Assembly: GCA_948099385.1 (NCBI GenBank) | Contig: CANUEZ040000013.1 | Span: 62,001 to 126,000, forward strand | Length of the DNA: 64,000 nt | DNA from: Fasciola hepatica | Taxonomy: Eukaryota; Platyhelminthes; Trematoda; Plagiorchiida; Fasciolidae | Direction of reading: 5' to 3' | Part shown: piece after piece, positions 20,404 to 36,005 of the stretch | Layout of the letters: each line of letters starts with the position of its first letter | Numbering within the stretch: position 1 is the first letter of the stretch | Notes under the pieces: model-generated | Database searches by the model: none | What the model was told of the DNA's origin: nothing | Seen by the model: the letters and a program-made list of their open reading frames with translations, nothing else | Made by a program: the position numbers and the translations under genes

Positions 20404-23400
20404 GCTTGAACGCTCAACTCACCATTGAAAACCATGGAAGCACTGTACAGCTGTTTCATCCTTGTTGGGAATCATCAGCAGTGCACATCCACCGAGCCCC
20501 CACGGGGACTCGAACCCGGGGTGAACGATTGCGAATCGAACACCTTAACCACAAGGATATCCGGGCTGGCTCTCAACGGTTTGTTGAACATGTACACTAC
20601 ATGATATAGCACCCTTCCGTCACTGGCTTTGAACGGTACCAACCCTCTTACCACACAGCGATCGACTCCTATGATGGATGACTTCTCTGTATGGGCCTAA
20701 GTACAACGAAGGCATTCCGTTATGAACAACCTACAGAGCTTGGTTACTGTTTGCAATTGAGTTGTAGGAGATTAGATTTGTATATAATATGATTCATCAT
20801 GCAGCTTGAACGCTCAACTCACCATTGAAAACCATGGAAGCACTGTACAGCTGTTTCATCCTTGTTGGGAATCATCAGCAGTGCACATCCACCGAGCCCC
20901 CACGGGGACTCGAACCCGGGGTGAACGATTGTGAATCGAACACCTTAACCACAAGGATATCCGGGCTGGCTCTCAACGGTTTGTTGAACATATACACTAC
21001 ATGATATAGCACCCTTCCGTCACTGGCTTTGAACGGTAACAACCCGCTTCCCACACAGCGATCGACTCCTATGATGGATGACTTCTCTGTAGGGGCCTAA
21101 GTACAACGAAGGCATTCCGTTATGAACAACCTACAGAGCTTGGTTACTGTTTGCAATTGAGTTGTAGGAGATTAGATTTGTATATAATATGATTCATCAT
21201 GCAGCTTGAACGCTCAACTCACCATTGAAAACCATGGAAGCACTGTACAGCTGTTTCATCCTTGTTGGGAATCATCAGCAGTGCACATCCACCGAGCCCC
21301 CACGGGGACTCGAAACCGGGGTGAACGATTGTGAATCGAACACCTTAACCACAAGGATATCCGGGCTGGCTCTCAACGGTTTGTTGAACATATACACTAC
21401 ATGATATAGCACCCTTCCGTCACTGGCTTTGAACGGTAACAACCCGCTTCCCACACAGCGATCGACTCCTATGATGGATGACTTCTCTGTAGGGGCCTAA
21501 GTACAACGAAGGCATTCCGTTATGAACAACCTACAGAGCTTGGTTACTGTTTGCAATTGAGTTGTAGGAGATTAGATTTGTATATAATATGATTCATCAT
21601 GCAGCTTGAACGCTCAACTCACCATTGAAAACCATGGAAGCACTGTACAGCTGTTTCATCCTTGTTGGGAATCATCAGCAGTGCACATCCACCGAGCCCC
21701 CACGGGGACTCGAACCCGGGGTGAACCATTGTGAATCGAACACCTTAACCACAAGGATATCCGGGCTGGCTCTCAACGGTTTGTTGAACATATACACTAC
21801 ATGATATAGCACCCTTCCGTCACTGGCTTTGAACGGTAACAAACCCGCTTCCCACACAGCGATCGACTCCTATGATGGATGACTTCTCTGTAGGGGCCCA
21901 AGTACAACGAAGGCATTCCGTTATGAACAACCTACAGAGCTTGGTTACTGTTTGCAATTGAGTTGTAGGAGATTAGATTTGTATATAATATGATTCATCA
22001 TGCAGCTTGAACGCTCAACTCACCATTGAAAACCATGGAAGCACTGTACAGCTGTTTCATCCTTGTTGGGAATCATCAGCAGTGCACATCCACCGAGCCC
22101 CCACGGGGACTCGAACCCGGGGTGAACGATTGTGAATCGAACACCTTAACCACAAGGATATCCGGGCTGGCTCTCAACGGTTTGTTGAACATATACACTA
22201 CATGATATAGCACCCTTCCGTCACTGGCTTTGAACGGTAACAACCCGCTTCCCACACAGCGATCGACTCCTATGATGGATGACTTCTCTGTAGGGGCCTA
22301 AGTACAACGAAGGAATTCCGTTATGAACAACCTACAGAGCTTGGTTACTGTTTGCAATTGAGTTGTAGGAGATTAGATTTGTATATAATATGATTCATCA
22401 TGCAGCTTGAACGCTCAACTCACCATTGAAAACCATGGAAGCACTGTACAGCTGTTTCATCCTTGTTGGGAATCATCAGCAGTGCACATCCACCGAGCCC
22501 CCACGGGGACTCGAACCCGGGGTGAACCATTGTGAATCGAACACCTTAACCACAAGGATATCCGGGCTGGCTCTCAACGGTTTGTTGAACATATACACTA
22601 CATGATATAGCACCCTTCCGTCACTGGCTTTGAACGGTAACAACCCGCTTCTCACACAGCGATCGACTCCTATGATGGATGACTTCTCTGTAGGGGCCTA
22701 AGTACAACGAAGGCATTCCGTTATGAACAACCTACAGAGCTTGGTTACTGTTTGCAATTGAGTTGTAGGAGATTAGATTTGTATATAATATGATTCATCA
22801 TGCAGCTTGAACGCTCAACTCACCATTGAAAACCATGGAAGCACTGTACAGCTGTTTCATCCTTGTTGGGAATCATCAGCAGTGCACATCCACCGAGCCC
22901 CCACGGGGACTCGAACCCGGGGTGAACGATTGTGAATCGAACACCTTAACCACAAGGATATCCGGGCTGGCTCTCAACGGTTTGTTGAACATATACACTA
23001 CATGATATAGCACCCTTCCGTCACTGGCTTTGAACGGTACCAACCCTCTTACCACACAGCGATCGACTCCTATGATGGATGACTTCTCTGTAGGGGCCTA
23101 AGTACAACGAAGGCATTCCGTTATGAACAACCTACAGAGCTTGGTTACTGTTTGCAATTGAGTTGTAGGAGATTAGATTTGTATATAATATGATTCATCA
23201 TGCAGCTTGAACGCTCAACTCACCATTGAAAACCATGGAAGCACTGTACAGCTGTTTCATCCTTGTTGGGAATCATCAGCAGTGCACATCCACCGAGCCC
23301 CCACGGGGACTCGAACCCGGGGTGAACCATTGTGAATCGAACACCTTAACCACAAGGATATCCGGGCTGGCTCTCAACGGTTTGTTGAACATATACACTA

Positions 23401-26400
23401 CATGATATAGCACCCTTCCGTCACTGGCTTTGAACGGTAACAACCCGCTTCCCACACAGCGATCGACTCCTATGATGGATGACTTCTCTGTAGGGGCCTA
23501 AGTACAACGAAGGCATTCCGTTATGAACAACCTACAGAGCTTGGTTACTGTTTGCAATTGAGTTGTAGGAGATTAGATTTGTATATAATATGATTCATCA
23601 TGCAGCTTGAACGCTCAACTCACCATTGAAAACCATGGAAGCACTGTACAGCTGTTTCATCCTTGTTGGGAATCATCAGCAGTGCACATCCACCGAGCCC
23701 CCACGGGGACTCGAACCCGGGGTGAACGATTGTGAATCGAACACCTTAACCACAAGGATATCCGGGCTGGCTCTCAACGGTTTGTTGAACATATACACTA
23801 CATGATATAGCACCCTTCCGTCACTGGCTTTGAACGGTAACAACCCGCTTCCCACACAGCGATCGACTCCTATGATGGATGACTTCTCTGTATGGGCCTA
23901 AGTACAACGAAGGCATTCCGTTATGAACAACCTACAGAGCTTGGTTACTGTTTGCAATTGAGTTGTAGGAGATTAGATTTGTATATAATATGATTCATCA
24001 TGCAGCTTGAACGCTCAACTCACCATTGAAAACCATGGAAGCACTGTACAGCTGTTTCATCCTTGTTGGGAATCATCAGCAGTGCACATCCACCGAGCCC
24101 CCACGGGGACTCGAACCCGGGGTGAACCATTGTGAATCGAACACCTTAACCACAAGGATATCCGGGCTGGCTCTCAACGGTTTGTTGAACATATACACTA
24201 CATGATATAGCACCCTTCCGTCACTGGCTTTGAACGGTAACAACCCGCTTCCCACACAGCGATCGACTCCTATGATGGATGACTTCTCTGTAGGGGCCTA
24301 AGTACAACGAAGGCATTCCGTTATGAACAACCTACAGAGCTTGGTTACTGTTTGCAATTGAGTTGTAGGAGATTAGATTTGTATATAATATGATTCATCA
24401 TGCAGCTTGAACGCTCAACTCACCATTGAAAACCATGGAAGCACTGTACAGCTGTTTCATCCTTGTTGGGAATCATCAGCAGTGCACATCCACCGAGCCC
24501 CCACGGGGACTCGAACCCGGGGTGAACCATTGTGAATCGAACACCTTAACCACAAGGATATCCGGGCTGGCTCTCAACGGTTTGTTGAACATATACACTA
24601 CATGATATAGCACCCTTCCGTCACTGGCTTTGAACGGTAACAACCCGCTTCCCACACAGCGATCGACTCCTATGATGGATGACTTCTCTGTATGGGCCTA
24701 AGTACAACGAAGGCATTCCGTTATGAACAACCTACAGAGCTTGGTTACTGTTTGCAATTGAGTTGTAGGAGATTAGATTTGTATATAATATGATTCATCA
24801 TGCAGCTTGAACGCTCAACTCACCATTGAAAACCATGGAAGCACTGTACAGCTGTTTCATCCTTGTTGGGAATCATCAGCAGTGCACATCCACCGAGCCC
24901 CCACGGGGACTCGAACCCGGGGTGAACCATTGTGAATCGAACACCTTAACCACAAGGATATCCGGGCTGGCTCTCAACGGTTTGTTGAACATATACACTA
25001 CATGATATAGCACCCTTCCGTCACTGGCTTTGAACGGTAACAACCCGCTTCCCACACAGCGATCGACTCCTATGATGGATGACTTCTCTGTAGGGGCCTA
25101 AGTACAACGAAGGCATTCCGTTATGAACAACCTACAGAGCTTGGTTACTGTTTGCAATTGAGTTGTAGGAGATTAGATTTGTATATAATATGATTCATCA
25201 TGCAGCTTGAACGCTCAACTCACCATTGAAAACCATGGAAGCACTGTACAGCTGTTTCATCCTTGTTGGGAATCATCAGCAGTGCACATCCACCGAGCCC
25301 CCACGGGGACTCGAACCCGGGGTGAACGATTGTGAATCGAACACCTTAACCACAAGGATATCCGGGCTGGCTCTCAACGGTTCGTTGAACATATACACTA
25401 CATGATATAGCACCCCTCCGTCACTGGCTTTGAACGGTAACAACCCGCTTCCCACACAGCGATCGACTCCTATGATGGATGACTTCTCTGTAGGGGCCTA
25501 AGTACAACGAAGGCATTCCGTTATGAACAACCTACAGAGCTTGGTTACTGTTTGCAATTGAGTTGTAGGAGATTAGATTTGTATATAATATGATTCATCA
25601 TGCAGCTTGAACGCTCAACTCACCATTGAAAACCATGGAAGCACTGTACAGCTGTTTCATCCTTGTTGGGAATCATCAGCAGTGCACATCCACCGAGCCC
25701 CCACGGGGACTCGAACCCGGGGTGAACCATTGTGAATCGAACACCTTAACCACAAGGATATCCGGGCTGGCTCTCAACGGTTTGTTGAACATATACACTA
25801 CATGATATAGCACCCTTCCGTCACTGGCTTTGAACGGTAACAACCCGCTTCCCACACAGCGATCGACTCCTATGATGGATGACTTCTCTGTATGGGCCTA
25901 AGTACAACGAAGGCATTCCGTTATGAACAACCTACAGAGCTTGGTTACTGTTTGCAATTGAGTTGTAGGAGATTAGATTTGTATATAATATGATTCATCA
26001 TGCAGCTTGAACGCTCAACTCACCATTGAAAACCATGGAAGCACTGTACAGCTGTTTCATCCTTGTTGGGAATCATCAGCAGTGCACATCCACCGAGCCC
26101 CCACGGGGACTCGAACCCGGGGTGAACCATTGTGAATCGAACACCTTAACCACAAGGATATCCGGGCTGGCTCTCAACGGTTTGTTGAACATATACACTA
26201 CATGATATAGCACCCTTCCGTCACTGGCTTTGAACGGTAACAACCCGCTTCCCACACAGCGATCGACTCCTATGATGGATGACTTCTCTGTAGGGGCCTA
26301 AGTACAACGAAGGCATTCCGTTATGAACAACCTACAGAGCTTGGTTACTGTTTGCAATTGAGTTGTAGGAGATTAGATTTGTATATAATATGATTCATCA

Positions 26401-29204
26401 TGCAGCTTGAACGCTCAACTCACCATTGAAAACCATGGAAGCACTGTACAGCTGTTTCATCCTTGTTGGGAATCATCAGCAGTGCACATCCACCGAGCCC
26501 CCACGGGGACTCGAACCCGGGGTGAACCATTGTGAATCGAACACCTTAACCACAAGGATATCCGGGCTGGCTCTCAACGGTTTGTTGAACATATACACTA
26601 CATGATATAGCACCCTTCCGTCACTGGCTTTGAACGGTAACAACCCGCTTCCCACACAGCGATCGACTCCTATGATGGATGACTTCTCTGTAGGGGCCTA
26701 AGTACAACGAAGGCATTCCGTTATGAACAACCTACAGAGCTTGGTTACTGTTTGCAATTGAGTTGTAGGAGATTAGATTTGTATATAATATGATTCATCA
26801 TGCAGCTTGAACGCTCAACTCACCATTGAAAACCATGGAAGCACTGTACAGCTGTTTCATCCTTGTTGGGAATCATCAGCAGTGCACATCCACCGAGCCC
26901 CCACGGGGACTCGAACCCGGGGTGAACCATTGTGAATCGAACACCTTAACCACAAGGATATCCGGGCTGGCTCTCAACGGTTTGTTGAACATATACACTA
27001 CATGATATAGCACCCTTCCGTCACTGGCTTTGAACGGTAACAACCCGCTTCCCACACAGCGATCGACTCCTATGATGGATGACTTCTCTGTATGGGCCTA
27101 AGTACAACGAAGGCATTCCGTTATGAACAACCTACAGAGCTTGGTTACTGTTTGCAATTGAGTTGTAGGAGATTAGATTTGTATATAATATGATTCATCA
27201 TGCAGCTTGAACGCTCAACTCACCATTGAAAACCATGGAAGCACTGTACAGCTGTTTCATCCTTGTTGGGAATCATCAGCAGTGCACATCCACCGAGCCC
27301 CCACGGGGACTCGAACCCGGGGTGAACGATTGTGAATCGAACACCTTAACCACAAGGATATCCGGGCTGGCTCTCAACGGTTTGTTGAACATATACACTA
27401 CATGATATAGCACCCTTCCGTCACTGGCTTTGAACGGTAACAACCCGCTTCCCACACAGCGATCGACTCCTATGATGGATGACTTCTCTGTAGGGGCCTA
27501 AGTACAACGAAGGCATTCCGTTATGAACAACCTACAGAGCTTGGTTACTGTTTGCAATTGAGTTGTAGGAGATTAGATTTGTATATAATATGATTCATCA
27601 TGCAGCTTGAACGCTCAACTCACCATTGAAAACCATGGAAGCACTGTACAGCTGTTTCATCCTTGTTGGGAATCATCAGCAGTGCACATCCACCGAGCCC
27701 CCACGGGGACTCGAACCCGGGGTGAACGATTGTGAATCGAACACCTTAACCACAAGGATATCCGGGCTGGCTCTCAACGGTTTGTTGAACATATACACTA
27801 CATGATATAGCACCCTTCCGTCACTGGCTTTGAACGGTAACAACCCGCTTCCCACACAGCGATCGACTCCTATGATGGATGACTTCTCTGTATGGGCCTA
27901 AGTACAACGAAGGCATTCCGTTATGAACAACCTACAGAGCTTGGTTACTGTTTGCAATTGAGTTGTAGGAGATTAGATTTGTATATAATATGATTCATCA
28001 TGCAGCTTGAACGCTCAACTCACCATTGAAAACCATGGAAGCACTGTACAGCTGTTTCATCCTTGTTGGGAATCATCAGCAGTGCACATCCACCGAGCCC
28101 CCACGGGGACTCGAACCCGGGGTGAACCATTGTGAATCGAACACCTTAACCACAAGGATATCCGGGCTGGCTCTCAACGGTTTGTTGAACATATACACTA
28201 CATGATATAGCACCCTTCCGTCACTGGCTTTGAACGGTAACAACCCGCTTCCCACACAGCGATCGACTCCTATGATGGATGACTTCTCTGTAGGGGCCTA
28301 AGTACAACGAAGGCATTCCGTTATGAACAACCTACAGAGCTTGGTTACTGTTTGCAATTGAGTTGTAGGAGATTAGATTTGTATATAATATGATTCATCA
28401 TGCAGCTTGAACGCTCAACTCACCATTGAAAACCATGGAAGCACTGTACAGCTGTTTCATCCTTGTTGGGAATCATCAGCAGTGCACATCCACCGAGCCC
28501 CCACGGGGACTCGAACCCGGGGTGAACGATTGTGAATCGAACACCTTAACCACAAGGATATCCGGGCTGGCTCTCAACGGTTTGTTGAACATATACACTA
28601 CATGATATAGCACCCTTCCGTCACTGGCTTTGAACGGTACCAACCCTCTTACCACACAGCGATCGACTCCTATGATGGATGACTTCTCTGTATGGGCCTA
28701 AGTACAACGAAGGCATTCCGTTATGAACAACCTACAGAGCTTGGTTACTGTTTGCAATTGAGTTGTAGGAGATTAGATTTGTATATAATATGATTCATCA
28801 TGCAGCTTGAACGCTCAACTCACCATTGAAAACCATGGAAGCACTGTACAGCTGTTTCATCCTTGTTGGGAATCATCAGCAGTGCACATCCACCGAGCCC
28901 CCACGGGGACTCGAACCCGGGGTGAACCATTGTGAATCGAACACCTTAACCACAAGGATATCCGGGCTGGCTCTCAACGGTTTGTTGAACATATACACTA
29001 CATGATATAGCACCCTTCCGTCACTGGCTTTGAACGGTAACAACCCGCTTCCCACACAGCGATCGACTCCTATGATGGATGACTTCTCTGTAGGGGCCTA
29101 AGTACAACGAAGGAATTCCGTTATGAACAACCTACAGAGCTTGGTTACTGTTTGCAATTGAGTTGTAGGAGATTAGATTTGTATATAATATGATTCATCA
29201 TGCA
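20404..29204. repeat. Subfamily block with tgtatgggcc and CTCTTACC variants (units 52-73)
   Basis: tgtatgggcc replaces tgtaggggcc in units 52, 60, 62, 65, 68, 70 and 72 (once more in unit 87). Units 62, 65 and 68 are exactly three units apart. Units 52, 58 and 72 share ggtaccaaccctcttacc, a cluster of several changes that must have been copied as a block; unit 75, just outside, has a partial form. The C allele at unit base 124 is most frequent here. Confidence 0.75.
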
Positions 29205-31604
29205 GCTTGAACGCTCAACTCACCATTGAAAACCATGGAAGCACTGTACAGCTGTTTCATCCTTGTTGGGAATCATCAGCAGTGCACATCCACCGAGCCC
29301 CCACGGGGACTCGAACCCGGGGTGAACGATTGTGAATCGAACACCTTAACCACAAGGATATCCGGGCTGGCTCTCAACGGTTTGTTGAACATATACACTA
29401 CATGATATAGCACCCTTCCGTCACTGGCTTTGAACGGTAACAACCCGCTTCCCACACAACGATCGACTCCTATGATGGATGACTTCTCTGTAGGGGCCTA
29501 AGTACAACGAAGGCATTCCGTTATGAACAACCTACAGAGCTTGGTTACTGTTTGCAATTGAGTTGTAGGAGATTAGATTTGTATATAATATGATTCATCA
29601 TGCAGCTTGAACGCTCAACTCACCATTGAAAACCATGGAAGCACTGTACAGCTGTTTCATCCTTGTTGGGAATCATCAGCAGTGCACATCCACCGAGCCC
29701 CCACGGGGACTCGAACCCGGGGTGAACGATTGTGAATCGAACACCTTAACCACAAGGATATCCGGGCTGGCTCTCAACGGTTTGTTGAACATATACACTA
29801 CATGATATAGCACCCTTCCGTCACTGGCTTTGAACGGTACCAACCCTCTTCCCACACAGCGATCGACTCCTATGATGGATGACTTCTCTGTAGGGGCCTA
29901 AGTACAACGAAGGCATTCCGTTATGAACAACCTACAGAGCTTGGTTACTGTTTGCAATTGAGTTGTAGGAGATTAGATTTGTATATAATATGATTCATCA
30001 TGCAGCTTGAACGCTCAACTCACCATTGAAAACCATGGAAGCACTGTACAGCTGTTTCATCCTTGTTGGGAATCATCAGCAGTGCACATCCACCGAGCCC
30101 CCACGGGGACTCGAACCCGGGGTGAACGATTGTGAATCGAACACCTTAACCACAAGGATATCCGGGCTGGCTCTCAACGGTTTGTTGAACATATACACTA
30201 CATGATATAGCACCCTTCCGTCACTGGCTTTGAACGGTAACAACCCGCTTCCCACACAGCGATCAACTCCTATGATGGATGACTTCTCTGTAGGGGCCTA
30301 AGTACAACGAAGGCATTCCGTTATGAACAACCTACAGAGCTTGGTTACTGTTTGCAATTGAGTTGTAGGAGATTAGATTTGTATATAATATGATTCATCA
30401 TGCAGCTTGAACGCTCAACTCACCATTGAAAACCATGGAAGCACTGTACAGCTGTTTCATCCTTGTTGGGAATCATCAGCAGTGCACATCCACCGAGCCC
30501 CCACGGGGACTCGAACCCGGGGTGAACGATTGTGAATCGAACACCTTAACCACAAGGATATCCGGGCTGGCTCTCAACGGTTTGTTGAACATATACACTA
30601 CATGATATAGCACCCTTCCGTCACTGGCTTTGAACGGTAACAACCCGCTTCCCACACAGCGATCGACTCCTATGATGGATGACTTCTCTGTAGGGGCCTA
30701 AGTACAACGAAGGCATTCCGTTATGAACAACCTACAGAGCTTGGTTACTGTTTGCAATTGAGTTGTAGGAGATTAGATTTGTATATAATATGATTCATCA
30801 TGCAGCTTGAACGCTCAACTCACCATTGAAAACCATGGAAGCACTGTACAGCTGTTTCATCCTTGTTGGGAATCATCAGCAGTGCACATCCACCGAGCCC
30901 CCACGGGGACTCGAACCCGGGGTGAACGATTGTGAATCGAACACCTTAACCACAAGGATATCCGGGCTGGCTCTCAACGGTTTGTTGAACATGTACACTA
31001 CATGATATAGCACCCTTCCGTCACTGGCTTTGAACGGTAACAACCCGCTTCCCACACAGCGATCGACTCCTATGATGGATGACTTCTCTGTAGGGGCCTA
31101 AGTACAACGAAGGCATTCCGTTATGAACAACCTACAGAGCTTGGTTACTGTTTGCAATTGAGTTGTAGGAGATTAGATTTGTATATAATATGATTCATCA
31201 TGCAGCTTGAACGCTCAACTCACCATTGAAAACCATGGAAGCACTGTACAGCTGTTTCATCCTTGTTGGGAATCATCAGCAGTGCACATCCACCGAGCCC
31301 CCACGGGGACTCGAACCCGGGGTGAACGATTGTGAATCGAACACCTTAACCACAAGGATATCCGGGCTGGCTCTCAACGGTTTGTTGAACATATACACTA
31401 CATGATATAGCACCCTTCCGTCACTGGCTTTGAACGGTAACAACCCGCTTCCCACACAGCGATCGACTCCTATGATGGATGACTTCTCTGTAGGGGCCTA
31501 AGTACAACGAAGGCATTCCGTTATGAACAACCTACAGAGCTTGGTTACTGTTTGCAATTGAGTTGTAGGAGATTAGATTTGTATATAATATGATTCATCA
31601 TGCA

Positions 31605-33604
31605 GCTTGAACGCTCAACTCACCATTGAAAACCATGGAAGCACTGTACAGCTGTTTCATCCTTGTTGGGAATCATCAGCAGTGCACATCCACCGAGCCC
31701 CCACGGGGACTCAAACCCGGGGTGAACGATTGTGAATCGAACACCTTAACCACAAGGATATCCGGGCTGGCTATCAACGGTTTGTTGAACATATACACTA
31801 CATGATATAGCACCCTTCCGTCACTGGCTTTGAACGGTAACAACCCGCTTCTCACACAGCGATCGACTCCTATGATGGATGACTTCTCTGTAGGGGCCTA
31901 AGTACAACTAAGGCATTCCGTTATGAACAACCTACAGAGCTTGGTTACTGTTTGCAATTGAGTTGTAGGAGATTAGATTTGTATACAATATGATTCATCA
32001 TGCAGCTTGAACGCTCAACTCACCATTGAAAACCATGGAAGCACTGTACAGCTGTTTCATCCTTGTTGGGAATCATCAGCAGTGCACATCCACCGAGCCC
32101 CCACGGGGACTCGAACCCGGGGTGAACGATTGTGAATCGAACACCTTAACCACAAGGATATCCGGGCTGGCTCTCAACGGTTTGTTGAACATATACACTA
32201 CATGATATAGCACCCTTCCGTCACTGGCTTTGAACGGTAACAACCCGCTTCCCACACAACGATCGACTCCTATGATGGATGACTTCTCTGTAGGGGCCTA
32301 AGTACAACGAAGGCATTCCGTTATGAACAACCTACAGAGCTTGGTTACTGTTTGCAATTGAGTTGTAGGAGATTAGATTTATATATAATATGATTCATCA
32401 TGCAGCTTGAACGCTTAACTCACCATTGAAAACCATGGAAGCACTGTACAGCTGTTTCATCCTTGTTGGGAATCATCAGCAGTGCACATCCACCGAGCCC
32501 CCACGGGGACTCGAACCCGGGGTGAACGATTGCGAATCGAACACTCTAACCACAAGGATATCCGGGCTGGCTCTCAACGGTTTGTTGAACATCTACACTA
32601 CATGATATAGCAGCCTTCCGTCACTGGCTTTGAACGGTAACAACCCGCTTCCCACACAGCGATCGACTCCTATGATGGATGACTTCTCTGTAGGGGCCTA
32701 AGTACAACGAAGGCATTCCGTTATGAACAACCTACAGAGCTTGGTTACTGTTTGCAATTGAGTTGTAGGAGATTAGATTTGTATACAATATGATTCATCA
32801 TGCAGCTTGAACGCTCAACTCACCATTGAAAACCATGGAAGCACTGTACAGCTGTTTCATCCTTGTTGGGAATCATCAGCAGTGCACATCCACCGAGCCC
32901 CCACGGGGACTCGAACCCGGGGTGAACCATTGTGAATCGAACACCTTAACCACAAGGATATCCGGGCTGGCTCTCAACGGTTTGTTGAACATATACACTA
33001 CATGATATAGCACCCTTCCGTCACTGGCTTTGAACGGTAACAACCCGCTTCCCACACAGCGATCGACTCCTATGATGGATGACTTCTCTGTAGGGGCCTA
33101 AGTACAACGAAGGCATTCCGTTATGAACAACCTACAGAGCTTGGTTACTGTTTGCAATTGAGTTGTGGGAGATTAGATTTGTATATGATATGATTCATCA
33201 TGCAGCTTGAACGCTCAACTCACCATTGAAAACCATGGAAGCACTGTACAGCTGTTTCATCCTTGTTGGGAATCATCAGCAGTGCACATCCACCGAGCCC
33301 CCACGGGGACTCGAACCCGGGGTGAACGATTGTGAATCGAACACCTTAACCACAAGGATATCCGGGCTGGCTCTCAACGGTTTGTTGAACATATACGCTA
33401 CATGATATAGCACCCTTCCGTCACTGGCTTTGAACGGTGACAACCCGCTTCCCACACAGCGATCGACTCCTATGATGGATGACTTCTCTGAAGGGGCCTA
33501 AGTACAACGAAGGCATTCCGTTATGAACAACCTACAGAGCTTGGTTACTGTTTGCAATTGAGTTGTAGGAGATTAGATTTGTATATAATATGATTCATCA
33601 TGCA
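31605..33604. repeat. Island of diverged units (units 80-84)
   Basis: Five consecutive units carry an excess of private changes. Unit 80 has tcaaacccgg in the B box, ggctatcaac, cttctcacac and caactaagg. Unit 81 ends with atttatatat. Unit 82 has cgcttaactc, the CGC anticodon, acactctaacc, catctacac and agcagcc. Unit 83 has gttgtgggag. Unit 84 has atacgctac, cggtgacaac and ctctgaagggg. Both sides are close to consensus. The hammerhead core remains intact in all five. Confidence 0.75.
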
Positions 33605-36005
33605 GCTTGAACGCTCAACTCACCATTGAAAACCATGGAAGCACTGTACAGCTGTTTCATCCTTGTTGGGAATCATCAGCAGTGCACATCCACCGAGCCC
33701 CCACGGGGACTCGAACCCGGGGTGAACCATTGTGAATCGAACACCTTAACCACAAGGATATCCGGGCTGGCTCTCAACGGTTTGTTGAACATATACACTA
33801 CATGATATAGCACCCTTCCGTCACTGGCTTTGAACGGTAACAACCCGCTTCTCACACAGCGATCGACTCCTATGATGGATGACTTCTCTGTAGGGGCCTA
33901 AGTACAACGAAGGCATTCCGTTATGAACAACCTACAGAGCTTGGTTACTGTTTGCAATTGAGTTGTAGGAGATTAGATTTGTATATAATATGATTCATCA
34001 TGCAGCTTGAACGCTCAACTCACCATTGAAAACCATGGAAGCACTGTACAGCTGTTTCATCCTTGTTGGGAATCATCAGCAGTGCACATCCACCGAGCCC
34101 CCACGGGGACTCGAACCCGGGGTGAACGATTGTGAATCGAACACCTTAACCACAAGGATATCCGGGCTGGCTCTCAACGGTTTGTTGAACATATACACTA
34201 CATGATATAGCACCCTTCCGTCACTGGCTTTGAACGGTAACAACCCGCTTCCCACACAGCGATCGACTCCTATGATGGATGACTTCTCTGTAGGGGCCTA
34301 AGTACAACGAAGGAATTCCGTTATGAACAACCTACAGAGCTTGGTTACTGTTTGCAATTGAGTTGTAGGAGATTAGATTTGTATATAATATGATTCATCA
34401 TGCAGCTTGAACGCTCAACTCACCATTGAAAACCATGGAAGCACTGTACAGCTGTTTCATCCTTGTTGGGAATCATCAGCAGTGCACATCCACCGAGCCC
34501 CCACGGGGACTCGAACCCGGGGTGAACGATTGTGAATCGAACACCTTAACCACAAGGATATCCGGGCTGGCTCTCAACGGTTTGTTGAACATATACACTA
34601 CATGATATAGCACCCTTCCGTCACTGGCTTTGAACGGTAACAACCCGCTTCCCACACAGCGATCGACTCCTATGATGGATGACTTCTCTGTATGGGCCTA
34701 AGTACAACGAAGGCATTCCGTTATGAACAACCTACAGAGCTTGGTTACTGTTTGCAATTGAGTTGTAGGAGATTAGATTTGTATATAATATGATTCATCA
34801 TGCAGCTTGAACGCTCAACTCACCATTGAAAACCATGGAAGCACTGTACAGCTGTTTCATCCTTGTTGGGAATCATCAGCAGTGCACATCCACCGAGCCC
34901 CCACGGGGACTCGAACCCGGGGTGAACGATTGTGAATCGAACACCTTAACCACAAGGATATCCGGGCTGGCTCTCAACGGTTTGTTGAACATATACACTA
35001 CATGATATAGCACCCTTCCGTCACTGGCTTTGAACGGTAACAACCCGCTTCCCACACAGCGATCGACTCCTATGATGGATGACTTCTCTGTAGGGGCCTA
35101 AGTACAACGAAGGCATTCCGTTATGAACAACCTACAGAGCTTGGTTACTGTTTGCAATTGAGTTGTAGGAGATTAGATTTGTATATAATATGATTCATCA
35201 TGCAGCTTGAACGCTCAACTCACCATTGAAAACCATGGAAGCACTGTACAGCTGTTTCATCCTTGTTGGGAATCATCAGCAGTGCACATCCATCGAGCCC
35301 CCACGGGGACTCGAACCCGGGGTGAACGATTGTGAATCGAACACCTTAACCACAAGGATATCCGGGCTGGCTCTCAACGGTTTGTTCAACATATACACTA
35401 CATGATATAGCACCCTTCCGTCACTGGCTTTGAACGGTAACAAACCCGCTTCCCACACAGCGATCGACTCCTATGATGGATGACTTCTCTGTAGGGGCCT
35501 AAGTACAACGAAGGCATTCCGTTATGAACAACCTACAGAGCTTGGTTACTGTTTGCAATTGAGTTGTAGGAGATTAGATTTGTATATAATATGATTCATC
35601 ATGCAGCTTGAACGCTCAACTCACCATTGAAAACCATGGAAGCACTGTACAGCTGTTTCATCCTTGTTGGGAATCATCAGCAGTGCACATCCACCGAGCC
35701 CCCACGGGGACTCGAACCCGGGGTGAACGATTGTGAATCGAACACCTTAACCACAAGGATATCCGGGCTGGCTCTCAACGGTTTGTTGAACATATACACT
35801 ACATGATATAGCACCCTTCCGTCACTGGCTTTGAACGGTAACAACCCGCTTCCCACACAGCGATCGACTCCTATGATGGATGACTTCTCTGTAGGGGCCT
35901 AAGTACAACGAAGGCATTCCGTTATGAACAACCTACAGAGCTTGGTTACTGTTTGCAATTGAGTTGTAGGAGATTAGATTTGTATATAATATGATTCATC
36001 ATGCA

